Assembly: GCA_948099385.1 (NCBI GenBank)
Contig: CANUEZ040000208.1
Span: 310,001-374,000, forward strand
DNA length: 64,000 nt
From: Fasciola hepatica
Taxonomy: Eukaryota > Platyhelminthes > Trematoda > Plagiorchiida > Fasciolidae
Reading direction: 5' to 3'
Part shown: positions 38,997 to 53,258 of the stretch, one piece after another
Layout: each line of letters opens with the position of its first letter
Numbering within the stretch: the first letter of the stretch is position 1
Position numbers and translations under genes: made by a program
Notes under the pieces: model-generated
What the model was told of the DNA's origin: nothing
Seen by the model: only the letters and a program-made list of their open reading frames with translations
Database searches by the model: none

Positions 38997-40898
38997 TTTG
39001 GCGGTTGTTTCCGCTCATCAGCTATGCGTACTCGGTACTCCTATGCCCACTCGTCTTCTGACTTGTACACTCCGATGATCTTCTATAATCACTAGGATCT
39101 AATTTGAATCTACTCGAGAGTGAATGGATTATATTGATCGCAGACCCGACATATAAATTAGAATTGTCATTTCTCGTAGTTATTCGTGTCTGGGTCACTG
39201 CTAACCCAACGAACAACGAGTTTGCATTTGCAAGCGCTCATCTCATATTCATAGTCAGTAAGTAGTATGTGAACGTGTGTGTGGACGACATTTTCGAGGA
39301 AGCACACGACCGGTTTGGCGGTTGTTGCCGCTCATCAGCTATGCGTACTCGGTACTCCTATGCCCACTCGTCTTCTGACTTGTACACTCCGATTATCTAT
39401 TATGTTCACTAGGATCTAATTTGAATCGTCTCGAGTGTGGATGGATACTGTTGATTGAAGAGGCGACAAATGAATGAGAATTGTCATTTCTCGTAGTTAT
39501 TAGTGTTTGGGTCACTGCTAACCCAACGAACAACGAGTTTGCATTTGCAAGCGCTCATCTCATATTCATAGTCAGTAAGTAGTATGATAACGTGTGTGTG
39601 GACGACATTTTCGAGGAAGCACACGACCGGTTTGGCGGTTGTTGCCGCTCATCAGCTATGCGTACTCGGTACTCCTATGCCAACTCGTCTTCTGACTTGT
39701 ACACTCCGATGATCTTTTATGTTCAATAGGATCTAATTTGAATCTGCTCGAGTGTGAATGGATTAATTTGATCGGAGTGCCGACATATAAAGGAGAATTG
39801 TCATTTCTCGTAGTTATTCGTGTCTGGGTCACTGCTAACCCAACGAACAACGAGTTTGCATTTGCAAGCGCTCATCTCATATTCATAGTCAGTAAGTAGT
39901 ATGTGAACGTGTGTGTGGACGACATTTTCGAGGAAGCACACGACCGGTTTGGCGGTTGTTGCCGCTCATCAGCTATGCGTACTCGGTACTCCTATGCCCA
40001 CTCGTCTTCTGACTTGTACACTCCGATGATCTTCTATAATCACTAGGATCTAATTTGAATCGTCTCGATTGTGAATGTACACTGTTGATTGAAGAGGCGA
40101 CAAATGAATGAGAATTGTCATTTCTCGTAGTTATTCGTGTCTGGGTCACTGCTAACCCAACGAACAACGAGTTTGCATTTGCAAGCGCTCATCTCATATT
40201 CATGGTCAGTAAGTAGTATGTGAACGTGTGTGTGGACGACATTTTCGAGGAAGCACACGACCGGTTTGGCGGTTGTTGCCGCTCATCAGCTATGCGTACT
40301 CGGTACTCCTATGCCCACTCGTATTCTGACTTGTACACTCCGATGATCTTCTATAATCACTAGGATCTAATTTGAATCGTCTGGATTGTGAATGGATACT
40401 GTTGATTGAAGAGGCGACAAATGAATGAGAATTGTCATTTCTCGTAGTTATTCGTGTCTGGGTCACTGCTAACCCAACGAACAACGAGTTTGCATTTGCA
40501 AGCGCTCATCTCATATTCATAGTCAGTAAGTAGTATGTGAACGTGTGTGTGGACGACATTTTCGAGGAAGCACACGACCGGTTTGGCGGTTGTTGCCGCT
40601 CATCAGCTATGCGTACTCGGTACTCCTATGCCCACTCGTCTTCTGACTTGTACACTCCGATGATCTTCTATAATCACTAGGATCTAATTTGAATCGTCTC
40701 GATTGTGAATGGATACTGTTGATTGAAGAGGCGACAAATGAATGAGAATTGTCATTTCTCGTAGTTATTCGTGTCTGGGTCACTGCTAACCCAACGAACA
40801 ACGAGTTTGCATTTGCAAGCTCTCATCTCTTATGCGTTTTCAGTAAGTAGTATGTGAACGTGTGTGTGGACGACATTTTCGAGGAAGCACACGACCGG
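38997..40898. repeat. Six-unit higher-order repeat, copy 2 (1902 bp)
   Basis: This copy shares positions 1-5 closely with copy 3. Private changes include TATTAGTGTTTGG and TATGATAACG (39584) in its second unit, both found again exactly 1902 bp downstream. Its sixth unit has the CTCTTATGCGTTTTCAG tail, also seen in the unit just before copy 1. Confidence 0.9.
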
Positions 40899-42800
40899 TT
40901 TGGCGGTTGTTTCCGCTCATCAGCTATGCGTACTCGGTACTCCTATGCCCACTCGTCTTCTGACTTGTACACTCCGATGATCTTCTATAATCACTAGGAT
41001 CTAATTTGAATCTACTCGAGAGTGAATGGATTATATTGATCGCAGACCCGACATATAAATTAGAATTGTCATTTCTCGTAGTTATTCGTGTCTGGGTCAC
41101 TGCTAACCCAACGAACAACGAGTTTGCATTTGCAAGCGCTCATCTCATATTCATAGTCAGTAAGTAGTATGTGAACGTGTGTGTGGACGACATTTTCGAG
41201 GAAGCACACGACCGGTTTGGCGGTTGTTGCCGCTCATCAGCTATGCGTACTCGGTACTCCTATGCCCACTCGTCTTCTGACTTGTACACTCCGATTATCT
41301 ATTATGTTCACTAGGATATAATTTGAATCGTCTCGAGTGTGGATGGATACTGTTGATTGAAGAGGCGACAAATGAATGAGAATTGTCATTTCTCGTAGTT
41401 ATTAGTGTTTGGGTCACTGCTAACCCAACGAACAACGAGTTTGCATTTGCAAGCGCTCATCTCATATTCATAGTCAGTAAGTAGTATGATAACGTGTGTG
41501 TGGACGACATTTTCGAGGAAGCACACGACCGGTTTGGCGGTTGTTGCCGCTCATCAGCTATGCGTACTCGGTACTCCTATGCCAACTCGTCTTCTGACTT
41601 GTACACTCCGATGATCTTTTATGTTCAATAGGATCTAATTTGAATCTGCTCGAGTGTGAATGGATTAATTTGATCGGAGTGCCGACATATAAAGGAGAAT
41701 TGTCATTTCTCGTAGTTATTCGTGTCTGGGTCACTGCTAACCCAACGAACAACGAGTTTGCATTTGCAAGCGCTCATCTCATATTCATAGTCAGTAAGTA
41801 GTATGTGAACGTGTGTGTGGACGACATTTTCGAGGAAGCACACGACCGGTTTGGCGGTTGTTGCCGCTCATCAGCTATGCGTACTCGGTACTCCTATGCC
41901 CACTCGTCTTCTGACTTGTACACTCCGATGATCTTCTATAATCACTAGGATCTAATTTGAATCGTCTCGATTGTGAATGTACACTGTTGATTGAAGAGGC
42001 GACAAATGAATGAGAATTGTCATTTCTCGTAGTTATTCGTGTCTGGGTCACTGCTAACCCAACGAACAACGAGTTTGCATTTGCAAGCGCTCATCTCATA
42101 TTCATGGTCAGTAAGTAGTATGTGAACGTGTGTGTGGACGACATTTTCGAGGAAGCACACGACCGGTTTGGCGGTTGTTGCCGCTCATCAGCTATGCGTA
42201 CTCGGTACTCCTATGCCCACTCGTATTCTGACTTGTACACTCCGATGATCTTCTATAATCACTAGGATCTAATTTGAATCGTCTGGATTGTGAATGGATA
42301 CTGTTCATTGAAGAGGCGACAAATGAATGAGAATTGTCATTTCTCGTATTTATTCGTGTTTGGGTCACTGCTAACCCAACGAACAACGAGTTTGCATTTG
42401 CAAGCGCTCATCTCATATTCATAGTCAGTAAGTAGTATGTGAACGTGTGTGTGGACGACATTTTCGAGGAAGCACACGACCGGTTTGGCGGTTGTTGCCG
42501 CTCATCAGCTATGCGTACTCGGTACTCCTATGCCCACTCGTCTTCTGACTTGTACACTCCGATGATCTTCTATAATCAATAGGATCTTATTTGAATCTGC
42601 TCGAGTGTGAATGGAATAATTTGATCGGAGTGCCGACATGTAAATCATAATTTTCTTTTCTCGTAGTTATTCGTGTCTGGGTCACTGCTAACCCAACGAA
42701 CAACGAGTTTGCATTTGCAAGCGCTCATCTCATATTCATAGTCAGTAAGTAGTATGTGAACGTGTGTGTGGACGACATTTTCGAGGAAGCACACGACCGG
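40899..42800. repeat. Six-unit higher-order repeat, copy 3 (1902 bp)
   Basis: Positions 1-5 match copy 2, including TATGATAACG at 41486. The sixth unit differs: it has a GATCGGAGTGCCGAC cassette ending in ATCATAATTTTC, which resembles the third unit of copy 1 (37729-38045). This indicates exchange between copies. Confidence 0.9.
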
Positions 42801-44702
42801 TTTGGCGGTTGTTGCCGCTCATCAGCTATGCGTACTCGGTACTCCTATGCCCACTCGTCTTCTGACTTGTACACTCCGATGATCTTCTATAATCACTAGG
42901 ATCTAATTTGAATCTACTCGAGAGTGAATGGATTATATTGATCGCAGACCCGACATATAAATTAGAATTGTCATTTCTCGTAGTTATTCGTGTCTGGGTC
43001 ACTGCTAACCCAACGAACAACGAGTTTGCATTTGCAAGCGCTCATCTCATATTCATAGTCAGTAAGTAGTATGTGAACGTGTGTGTGGGCGACATTTTCG
43101 AGGAAGCACACGACCGGTTTGGCGGTTGTTGCCGCTCATCAGCTATGCGTACTCGGTACTCCTATGCCCACTCGTCTTCTGACTTGTACACTCCGATGAT
43201 CTTCTATAATCACTAGGATCTAATTTGAATCGTCTCGATTGTGAATGTACACTGTTGATTGAAGAGGCGACAAATGAATGAGAATTGTCATTTCTCGTAG
43301 TTATTCGTGTCTGGGTCACTGCTAACCCAACGAACAACGAGTTTGCATTTGCAAGCGCTCATCTCATATTCATGGTCAGTAAGTAGTATGTGAACGTGTG
43401 TGTGGACGACATTTTCGAGGAAGCACACGACCGGTTTGGCGGTTGTTGCCGCTCATCAGCTATGCGTACTCGGTACTCCTATGCCCACTCGTATTCTGAC
43501 TTGTACACTCCGATGATCTTCTATAATCACTAGGATCTAATTTGAATCGTCTCGATTGTGAATGTACACTGTTGATTGAAGAGGCGACAAATGAATGAGA
43601 ATTGTCATTTCTCGTATTTATTCGTGTTTGGGTCACTGCTAACCCAACGAACAACGAGTTTGCATTTGCAAGCGCTCATCTCATATTCATAGTCAGTAAG
43701 TAGTATGTGAACGTGTGTGTGGACGACATTTTCGAGGAAGCACACGACCGGTTTGGCGGTTGTTGCCGCTCATCAGCTATGCGTACTCGGTACTCCTATG
43801 CCCACTCGTCTTCTGACTTGTACACTCCGATGATCTTCTATAATCAATAGGATCTAATTTGAATCTGCTCGAGTGTGAATGGATTAATTTGATCGGAGTG
43901 CCGACATATAAAGGAGAATTGTCATTTCTCGTAGTTATTCGTGTCTGGGTCACTGCTAACCCAACGAACAACGAGTTTGCATTTGCAAGCGCTCATCTCA
44001 TATTCATAGTCAGTAAGTAGTATGTGAACGTGTGTGTGGACGACATTTTCGAGGAAGCACACGACCGGTTTGGCGGTTGTTGCCGCTCATCAGCTATGCG
44101 TACTCGGTACTCCTATGCCCACTCGTCTTCTGACTTGTACACTCCGATGATCTTTTATGTTCAATAGGATCTAATTTGAATCGTCTCGATTGTGAATGGA
44201 TACTGTTGATTGAAGAGGCGACAAATGAATGAGAATTGTCATTTCTCGTAGTTATTCGTGTCTGGGTCACTGCTAACCCAACGAACAACGAGTTTGCATT
44301 TGCAAGCGCTCATCTCATATTCATAGTCAGTAAGTAGTATGTGAACGTGTGTGTGGACGACATTTTCGAGGAAGCACACGACCGGTTTGGCGGTTGTTGC
44401 CGCTCATCAGCTATGCGTACTCGGTACTCCTATGCCCACTCGTCTTCTGACTTGTACACTCCGATGATCTTCTATAATCACTAGGATCTAATTTGAATCT
44501 ACTCGAGAGTGAATGGATTATATTGATCGCAGACCCGACATATAAATTAGATTTGTCATTTCTCGTAGTTATTCGTGTCTGGGTCACTGCTAACCCAACG
44601 AACAACGAGTTTGCATTTGCAAGCGCTCATCTCATATTCATAGTCAGTAAGTAGTATGTGAACGTGTGTGTGGACGACATTTTCGAGGAAGCACACGACC
44701 GG
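42801..44702. repeat. Scrambled continuation of the six-unit repeat
   Basis: The units here reuse types from the higher-order repeat in a changed order: GATCGCAGACCCGAC, CATGGTCAG tail, CGTATTCTG, GATCGGAGTGCCGAC, TTATGTTCAATAGG, then GATCGCAGACCCGAC again with GATTTGTC. The order suggests deletion and exchange at the right edge of the higher-order block. Confidence 0.7.
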
Positions 44703-45019
44703 TTTGGCGGTTGTTGCCGCTCATCAGCTATGCGTACTCGGTACACCTATGCCCACTCGTCTTCTGACTTGTACACTCCGATGATCTTTTATGTTCAACA
44801 GGATCTAATTTGAATCCTCTCGATTGTGAATGGATACTGTTGATTGAAGAGGCGACAAATGAATGAGAATTGTCATTTCTCGTAGTTATTCGTGTTTGGG
44901 TCACTGGTAACCCAACGAACAACGAGTTTGCATTTGCAAGCGCTCATCTCATATTCATAGTCAGTAAGTAGTATGTGAACGTGTGTGTGGACGACATTTT
45001 CGAGGAAGCACACGACCGG

Positions 45020-46920
45020 TTTGGCGGTTGTTGCCGCTCATCAGCTATGCGTACTCGGTACTCCTATGCCCACTCGTATTCTGACTTGTACACTCCGATG
45101 ATCTTTTATGTTCAATAGGATCTAATTTGAATCGTCTCGATTGTGAACGGATACTGTTGATTGAAGAGGCGACAAATGAATGAGAATTGTCATTTCTCGT
45201 AGTTATTCGTGTCTGTGTCACTGCTAACCCAACGAACAACGAGTTTGCATTTGCAAGCTCTCATCTCATATTCATAGTCAGTAAGTAGTATGTGAACGTG
45301 TGTGTGCACGACATGTTCGAAGAAGCACACGACCGGTTTGGCGGTTGTTGCCGCTCATCAGCTATACGTACTCGGTACTCCTATGCCCACTCGTCTTCTG
45401 ACTTGTACACTCCGATGATCTTTTATGTTCAATAGGATCTAATTTGAATCTACTCGATTGTGAATGGATACTGTTGATTGAAGAGGCGACAAATGAATGA
45501 GAATTGTCATTTCTCGAAGTTATTCGTGTTTGGGTCACTGCTAACCCAACGAACAACGAGTTTGCATTTGCAAGCGCTCATCTCATATTCATAGTCAGTA
45601 AGTAGTATGTGAACGTGTGTGTGGACGACATTTTCGAGGAAGCGCACGACCGGTTTGGCGGTTGTTGCCGCTCATCAGCTATACGTACTCGGTACTCCTA
45701 TGCCCACTCGTCTTCTGACTTGTACACTCCGATGATCTTTTATGTTCAATAGGATCTAATTTGAATCTTCTCGATTGTGAATGGATAATGTTGATTGAAG
45801 AGGCGACAAATGAATGAGAATTGTCATTTCTCGTAGTTATTCGTGTCTGGGTCACTGCTAACCCAACGAACAACGAGTTTGCATTTGCAAGCTCTCATCT
45901 CATATGCGTTTTCAGTAAGTAGTATGTGAACGTGTGTGTGGACGACATTTTCGAGGAAGCACACGACCGGTTTGGCGGTTGTTGCCGCTCATCAGCTATG
46001 CGTACTCGGTACTCCTATGCCCACTCGTCTTCTGACTTGTACACTCCGATGATCTTCTATAATCACTAGGATCTAATTGAATCGTCTCGAGTGTGGATGG
46101 ATACTGTTGATTGAAGAGGCGATAAATGAATGAGAATTGTCATTTCTCGTAGTTATTCGTGTCTGGGTCACTGCTAACCCAACGAACAACGAGTTTGCAT
46201 TTGCAAGCGCTCATCTCATATTCATAGTCAGTAAGTAGTATGTGAACGTGTGTGTGGACGACATTTTCGAGGAAGCACACGACCGGTTTGGCGGTTGTTG
46301 CCGCTCATCAGCTATGCGTACTCGGTACTCCTATGCCCACTCGTCTTCTGACTTGTACACTCCGATGATCTTCTATAATCACTAGGATCTAATATGAATC
46401 GTCTCGAGTGTGGATGGCCACTGTTGATTGAAGTGGCGACAAATGAATGAGAATTGTCATTTCTCGTAGTTATTGGTGTCTGGGTCACTGCTAACCCAAC
46501 GAACAACGAGTTTGCATTTGCAAGCGCTCATCTCATATTCATAGTCAGTAAGTAGTATGTGAACGTGTGTGTGGACGACATTTTCGAGGAAGCACACGAC
46601 CGGTTTGGCGGTTGTTGCCGCTCATCAGCTATGCGTACTCGGTACACCTATGCCCACTCGTCTTCTGACTTGTACACTCCGATGATCTTCTATAATCACT
46701 AGGATCTAATTTGAATCGTCTCGATTGTGAATGGATACTGTTGATTGAAGAGGCGACAAATGAATGAGAATTGTCATTTCTCGTAGTTATTCGTGTCTGG
46801 GTCACTGCTAACCCAACGAACAACGAGTTTGCATTTGCAAGCGCTCATCTCATATTCATAGTCAGTAAGTAGTATGTGAACGTGTGTGTGGACGACATTT
46901 TCGAGGAAGCACACGACGGG
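45020..46920. repeat. Six-unit block, copy 1 (1901 bp)
   Basis: The order is a unit ending in GCACGACATGTTCGAAG (45306), a CTCGAAGTT unit, a CTTCTCGATTG unit with GATAATG, a 316-bp unit, a GGCCACTG unit with GAAGTGGCG, and an ordinary unit. Copy 2 repeats this order 1901 bp downstream. Confidence 0.85.
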
Positions 46921-49137
46921 TTTGGCGGTTGTTGCCGCTCATCAGCTATACGTACTCGGTACTCCTATGCCCACTCGTCTTCTGACTTGTACACTCCGAT
47001 GATCTTCTATAATCACTAGGATCTAATTTCAATCGTCTCGATTGTGAATGGATACTGTTGATTGAAGAGGCGACAAATGAATGAGAATTGTCATTTCTCG
47101 TAGTTATTCGTGTCTGGGTCACTGCTAACCCAACGAACAACGAGTTTGCATTTGCAAGCTCTCATCTCATATTCATAGTCAGTAAGTAGTATGTGAACGT
47201 GTGTGTGCACGACATGTTCGAAGAAGCACACGACCGGTTTGGCGGTTGTTGCCGCTCATCAGCTATACGTACTCGGTACTCCTATGCCCACTCGTCTTCT
47301 GACTTGTACACTCCGATGATCTTTTATGTTCAATAGGATCTAATTTGAATCTACTCGATTGTGAATGGATACTGTTGATTGAAGAGGCGACAAATGAATG
47401 AGAATTGTCATTTCTCGAAGTTATTCGTGTCTGGGTCACTGCTAACCCAACGAACAACGAGTTTGCATTTGCAAGCGCTCATCTCATATTCATAGTCAGT
47501 AAGTAGTATGTGAACGTGTGTGTGGACGACATTTTCGAGGAAGCGCACGACCGGTTTGGCGGTTGTTGCCGCTCATCAGCTATACGTACTCGGTACTCCT
47601 ATGCCCACTCGTCTTCTGACTTGTACACTCCGATGATCTTCTATAATCAATAGGATCTAATTTGAATCTTCTCGATTGTGAATGGATAATGTTGATTGAA
47701 GAGGCGACAAATGAATGAGAATTGTCATTTCTCGTAGTTATTCGTGTCTGGGTCACTGCTAACCCAACGAACAACGAGTTTGCATTTGCAAGCGCTCATC
47801 TCATATTCATAGTCAGTAAGTAGTATGTGAACGTGTGTGTGGACGACATTTTCGAGGAAGCACACGACGGGTTTGGCGGTTGTTGCCGCTCATCAGCTAT
47901 GCGTACTCGGTACTCCTATGCCCACTCGTCTTCTGACTTGTACACTCCGATGATCTTCTATAATCACTAGGATCTAATTGAATCGTCTCGAGTGTGGATG
48001 GATACTGTTGATTGAAGAGGCGACAAATGAATGAGAATTGTCATTTCTCGTAGTTATTCGTGTCTGGGTCACTGCTAACCCAACGAACAACGAGTTTGCA
48101 TTTGCAAGCTCTCATCTCATATTCATAGTCAGTAAGTAGTATGTGAACGTGTGTGTGGACGACATTTTCGAGGAAGCACACGACCGGTTTGGCGGTTGTT
48201 GCCGCTCATCAGCTATGCGTACTCGGTACTCCTATGCCCACTCGTCTTCTGACTTGTACACTCCGATGATCTTCTATAATCACTAGGATCTAATTGAATC
48301 GTCTCGAGTGTGGATGGATACTGTTGATTGAAGAGGCGACAAATGAATGAGAATTGTCATTTCTCGTAGTTATTCGTGTCTGGGTCACTGCTAACCCAAC
48401 GAACAACGAGTTTGCATTTGCAAGCGCTCATCTCATATTCATAGTCAGTAAGTAGTATGTGAACGTGTGTGTGGACGACATTTTCGAGGAAGCACACGAC
48501 CGGTTTGGCGGTTGTTGCCGCTCATCAGCTATGCGTACTCGGTACTCCTATGCCCACTCGTCTTCTGACTTGTACACTCCGATGATCTTCTATAATCACT
48601 AGGATCTAATTTGAATCGTCTCGAGTGTGGATGGCCACTGTTGATTGAAGTGGCGACAAATGAATGAGAATTGTCATTTCTCGTAGTTATTCGTGTCTGG
48701 GTCACTGCTAACCCAACGAACAACGAGTTTGCATTTGCAAGCGCTCATCTCATATTCATAGTCAGTAAGTAGTATGTGAATTTGTGTGTGGACGACATTT
48801 TCGAGGAAGCACACGACGGGTTTGGCGGTTGTTGCCGCTCATCAGCTATGCGTACTCGGTACTCCTATGCCCACTCGTCTTCTGACTTGTACACTCCGAT
48901 GATCTTCTATAATCACTAGGATCTAATTTGAATCGTCTCGATTGTGAATGGATACTGTTGATTGAAGAGGCGACAAATGAATGAGAATTGTCATTTCTCG
49001 TAGTTATTCGTGTCTGGGTCACTGCTAACCCAACGAACAACGAGTTTGCATTTGCAAGCGCTCATCTCATATTCATAGTCAGTAAGTAGTATGTGAACGT
49101 GTGTGTGGACGACATTTTCGAGGAAGCACACGACCGG
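46921..49137. repeat. Copy 2 of the block, expanded to seven units (2217 bp)
   Basis: The markers of 45020-46920 recur in order, starting with GCACGACATGTTCG at 47207. The 316-bp unit is present twice in tandem (47872-48187 and 48188-48503), which lengthens the block by exactly one unit. The front of the first unit differs from copy 1, so the shared segment begins inside that unit. Confidence 0.85.
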
Positions 49138-51990
49138 TTTGGCGGTTGTTGCCGCTCATCAGCTATACGTACTCGGTACTCCTATGCCCACTCGTCTTCT
49201 GACTTGTACACTCCGATGATCTTCTATAATCACTAGGATCTAATTTGAATCGTCTCGATTGTGAATGGATACTGTTGATTGAAGAGGCGACAAATGAATG
49301 AGAATTGTCATTTCTCGTAGTTATTCGTGTCTGGGTCACTGCTAACCCAACGAACAACGAGTTTGCATTTGCAAGCGCTCATCTCATATTCATAGTCAGT
49401 AAGTAGTATGTGAACGTGTGTGTGGACGACATTTTCGAGGAAGCACACGACCGGTTTGGCGGTTGTTGCCGCTCATCAGCTATGCGTACTCGGTACTCCT
49501 ATGCCCACTCGTCTTCTGACTTGTACACTCCGATGATCTTCTATAATCAATAGGATCTAATTTGAATCGTCTCGATTGTGAATGGATACTGTTGATTGAA
49601 GAGGCGACAAATGAATGAGAATTGTCATTTCTCGTAGTTATTCGTGTCTGGGTCACTGCTAACCCAACGAACAACGAGTTTGCATTTGCAAGCGCTCATC
49701 TCATATTCATAGTCAGTAAGTAGTATGTGAACGTGTGTGTGGACGACATTTTCGAGGAAGCACACGACCGGTTTGGCGGTTGTTGCCGCTCATCAGCTAT
49801 ACGTACTCGGTACTCCTATGCCCACTCGTCTTCTGACTTGTACACTCCGATGATCTTCTATAATCACTAGGATCTTATTTGAATCTACTCGATTGTGAAT
49901 GGATACTGTTGATTGAAGAGGCGACAAATGAATTAGAATTGTCATTTCTCGTAGTTATTCGTGTCTGGGTCACTGCTAACCCAACGAACAACGAGTTTGC
50001 ATTTGCAAGCGCTCATCTCATATTCATAGTCAGTAAGTAGTATGTGAACGTGTGTGTGGACGACATTTTCGAGGAAGCACACGACCGGTTTGGCGGTTGT
50101 TGCCGCTCATCAGCTATACGTACTCGGTACTCCTATGCCCACTCGTCTTCTGACTTGTACACTCCGATGATCTTCTATAATCACTAGGATCTAATTTGAA
50201 TCGTCTCGATTGTGAATGGATACTGTTGATTGAAGAGGCGACAAATGAATGAGAATTGTCATTTCTCGTAGTTATTCGTGTTTGGGTCACTGCTAACCCA
50301 ACGAACAACGAGTTTGCATTTGCAAGCGCTCATCTCATATTCATAGTCAGTAAGTAGTATGTGAACGTGTGTGTGGAGGACATTTTCGAGGAAGCACACG
50401 ACCGGTTTGGCGGTTGTTGCCGCTCATCAGCTATGTGTACTCGGTACTCCTATGCCCACTCGTCTTCTGACTTGTACACTCCGATGATCTTCTATAATCA
50501 CTAGGATCTAATTTCAATCGTCTCGATTGTGAATGGATACTTTTGATTGAAGAGGCGACAAATGAATGAGAATTGTCATTTCTCGTAGTTATTCGTGTCT
50601 GGGTCACTGCTAACCCAACGAACAACGAGTTTGCATTTGCAAGCGCTCATCTCATATTCATAGTCAGTAAGTAGTATGTGAACGTGTGTGTGGACGACAT
50701 TTTCGAGGAAGCACACGACCGGTTTGGCGGTTGTTGCCGCTCATCAGCTATACGTACTCGGTACTCCTATGCCCACTCGTCTTCTGACTTGTACACTCCG
50801 ATGATCTTCTATAATCACTAGGATCTAATTTCAATCGTCTCGATTGTGAATGGATACTGTTGATTGAAGAGGCGACAAATGAATGAGAATTGTCATTTCT
50901 CGTAGTTATTCGTGTCTGGGTCACTGCTAACCCAACGAACAACGAGTTTGCATTTGCAAGCGCTCATCTCATATTCATAGACAGTAAGTAGTATGTGAAC
51001 GTGTGTGTGGAGGACATTTTCGAGGAAGCACACGACCGGTTTGGCGGTTGTTGCCGCTCATCAGCTATGCGTACTCGGTACTCCTATGCCCACTCGTCTT
51101 CTGACTTGTACACTCCGATGATCTCCTATAATCATTAGGATCTAATTTGAATCGTCTCGATTGTGAATGGATACTTTTGATTGAAGAGGCGACAAATGAA
51201 TGAGAATTGTCATTTCTCGTAGTTATTCGTGTCTGTGTCACTGCTAACCTAACGAACAACGAGTTTGCATTTGAAAGCGCTCATCTCATATTCATAGTCA
51301 GTAAGTAGTATGTGAACGTGTGTGTGGACGACATTTTCGAGGAAGCACACGACCGGTTTGGCGGTTGTTGCCGCTCATCAGCTATGCGTACTCGGTACTC
51401 CTATGCCCACTCGTCTTCTGACTTGTACACTCCGATGATCTTCTATAATCACAAGGATCTAATTTGATTCGTCTCGAGTGTGGATGGATACTGTTGATTG
51501 AAGAGGCGACAAATGAATGAGAATTGTCATTTCTCGTAGTTATTCGTGTCTGGGTCACTGCTAACCCAACGAACAACGAGTTTGCATTTGCAAGCGCTCA
51601 TCTCATATTCATAGTCAGTAAGTAGTATGTGAACGTGTGTGTGGACGACATTTTCGAGGAAGCACACGACCGGTTTGGCGGTTGTTGCCGCTCATCAGCT
51701 ATGCGTACTCGGTACACCTATGCCCACTCGTCTTCTGACTTGTACACTCCGATGATCTTCTATAATCACTAGGATCTAATTTGAATCGTCTCGATTGTGA
51801 ATGGATACTGTTGATTGAAGAGGCGACAAATGAATGAGAATTGTCATTTCTCGTAGTTATTCGTGTCTGTGTCACTGCTAACCCAACGAACAACGAGTTT
51901 GCATTTGCAAGCGCTCATCTCATATTCATAGTCAGTAAGTAGTATGTGAATTTGTGTGTGGACGACATTTTCGAGGAAGCACACGACCGG

Positions 51991-53258
51991 TTTGGCGGTT
52001 GTTGCCGCTCATCAGCTATGCGTACTCGGTACTCCTATGCCAACTCGTTTTCTGACTTGTACACTCCGATGATCTTTTATAATCACTAGGATCTAATTTG
52101 AAACGTCTCGAGTGTGGATGGATACTGTTGATTGAAGAGGCGACAAATGAATGAGAATTGTCATTTCTCGAAGTTATTCGTGTCTGGGTCACTGCTAACC
52201 CAACGAACAACGAGTTTGCATTTGCAAGCGCTCATCTCATATTCATAGTCAGTAAGTAGTATGTGAACGTGTGTGTGGACGACATTTTCGAGGAAGCACA
52301 CGACCGGTTTGGCGGTTGTTGCCGCTCATCAGCTATACGTACTCGGTACTCCTATGCCCACTCGTCTTCTGACTTGTACACTCCGATGATCTTCTATAAT
52401 CACTAAGATCTAATTTGAATCGTCTCGAGTGTGGATGGATACTGTTGATTGAAGAGGCGACAAATGAATGAGAATTGTCATTTCTCGTAGTTATTCGTGT
52501 CTGGGTCACTGCTAACCCAACGAACAACGAGTTTGCATTTGCAAGCGCTCATCTCATATTCATAGTCAGTAAGTAGTATGTGAACGTGTGTGTGGACGAC
52601 ATTTTCGAGGAAGCACACGACCGGTTTGGCGGTTGTTGCCGCTCATCAGCTATGCGTACTCGGTACTCCTATGCCAACTCGTCTTCTGACTTGTACACTC
52701 CGATGATCTTCTATAATCACTAGGATCTAATTTCAATCGTCTCGATTGTGAATGGATACTGTTGATTGAAGAGGCGACAAATGAATTAGAATTGTCATTT
52801 CTCGTAGTTATTCGTGTCTGGGTCACTGCTAACCCAACGAACAACGAGTTTGCATTTGCAAGCGCTCATCTCATATTCATAGTCAGTAAGTAGTATGTGA
52901 ACGTGTGTGTGGACGACATTTTCGAGGAAGCACACGACCGGTTTGGCGGTTGTTGCCGCTCATCAGCTATACGTACTCGGTACTCCTATGCCCACTCGTC
53001 TTCTGACTTGTACACTCCGATGATCTTCTATAATCACTAGGATCTAATTTGAATCGTCTCGATTGTGAATGGATACTGTTGATTGAAGAGGCGACAAATG
53101 AATGAGAATTGTCATTTCTCGTAGTTATTCGTGTCTGTGTCACTGCTAACCCAACGAACAACGAGTTTGCATTTGCAAGCGCTCATCTCATATTCATAGT
53201 CAGTAAGTAGTATGTGAATTTGTGTGTGGACGACATTTTCGAGGAAGCACACGACGGG
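51991..53258. repeat. Tetramer, copy 1 (1268 bp)
   Basis: It begins with a unit carrying CCAACTCGTTTTC, TGAAACGTC and CTCGAAGTT. The AATTTGTGTG variant ends the unit before each copy, at 51951 and 53219, exactly 1268 bp apart. The third unit has AATTTCAATCG and the fourth TATACG, in both copies. Confidence 0.8.
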
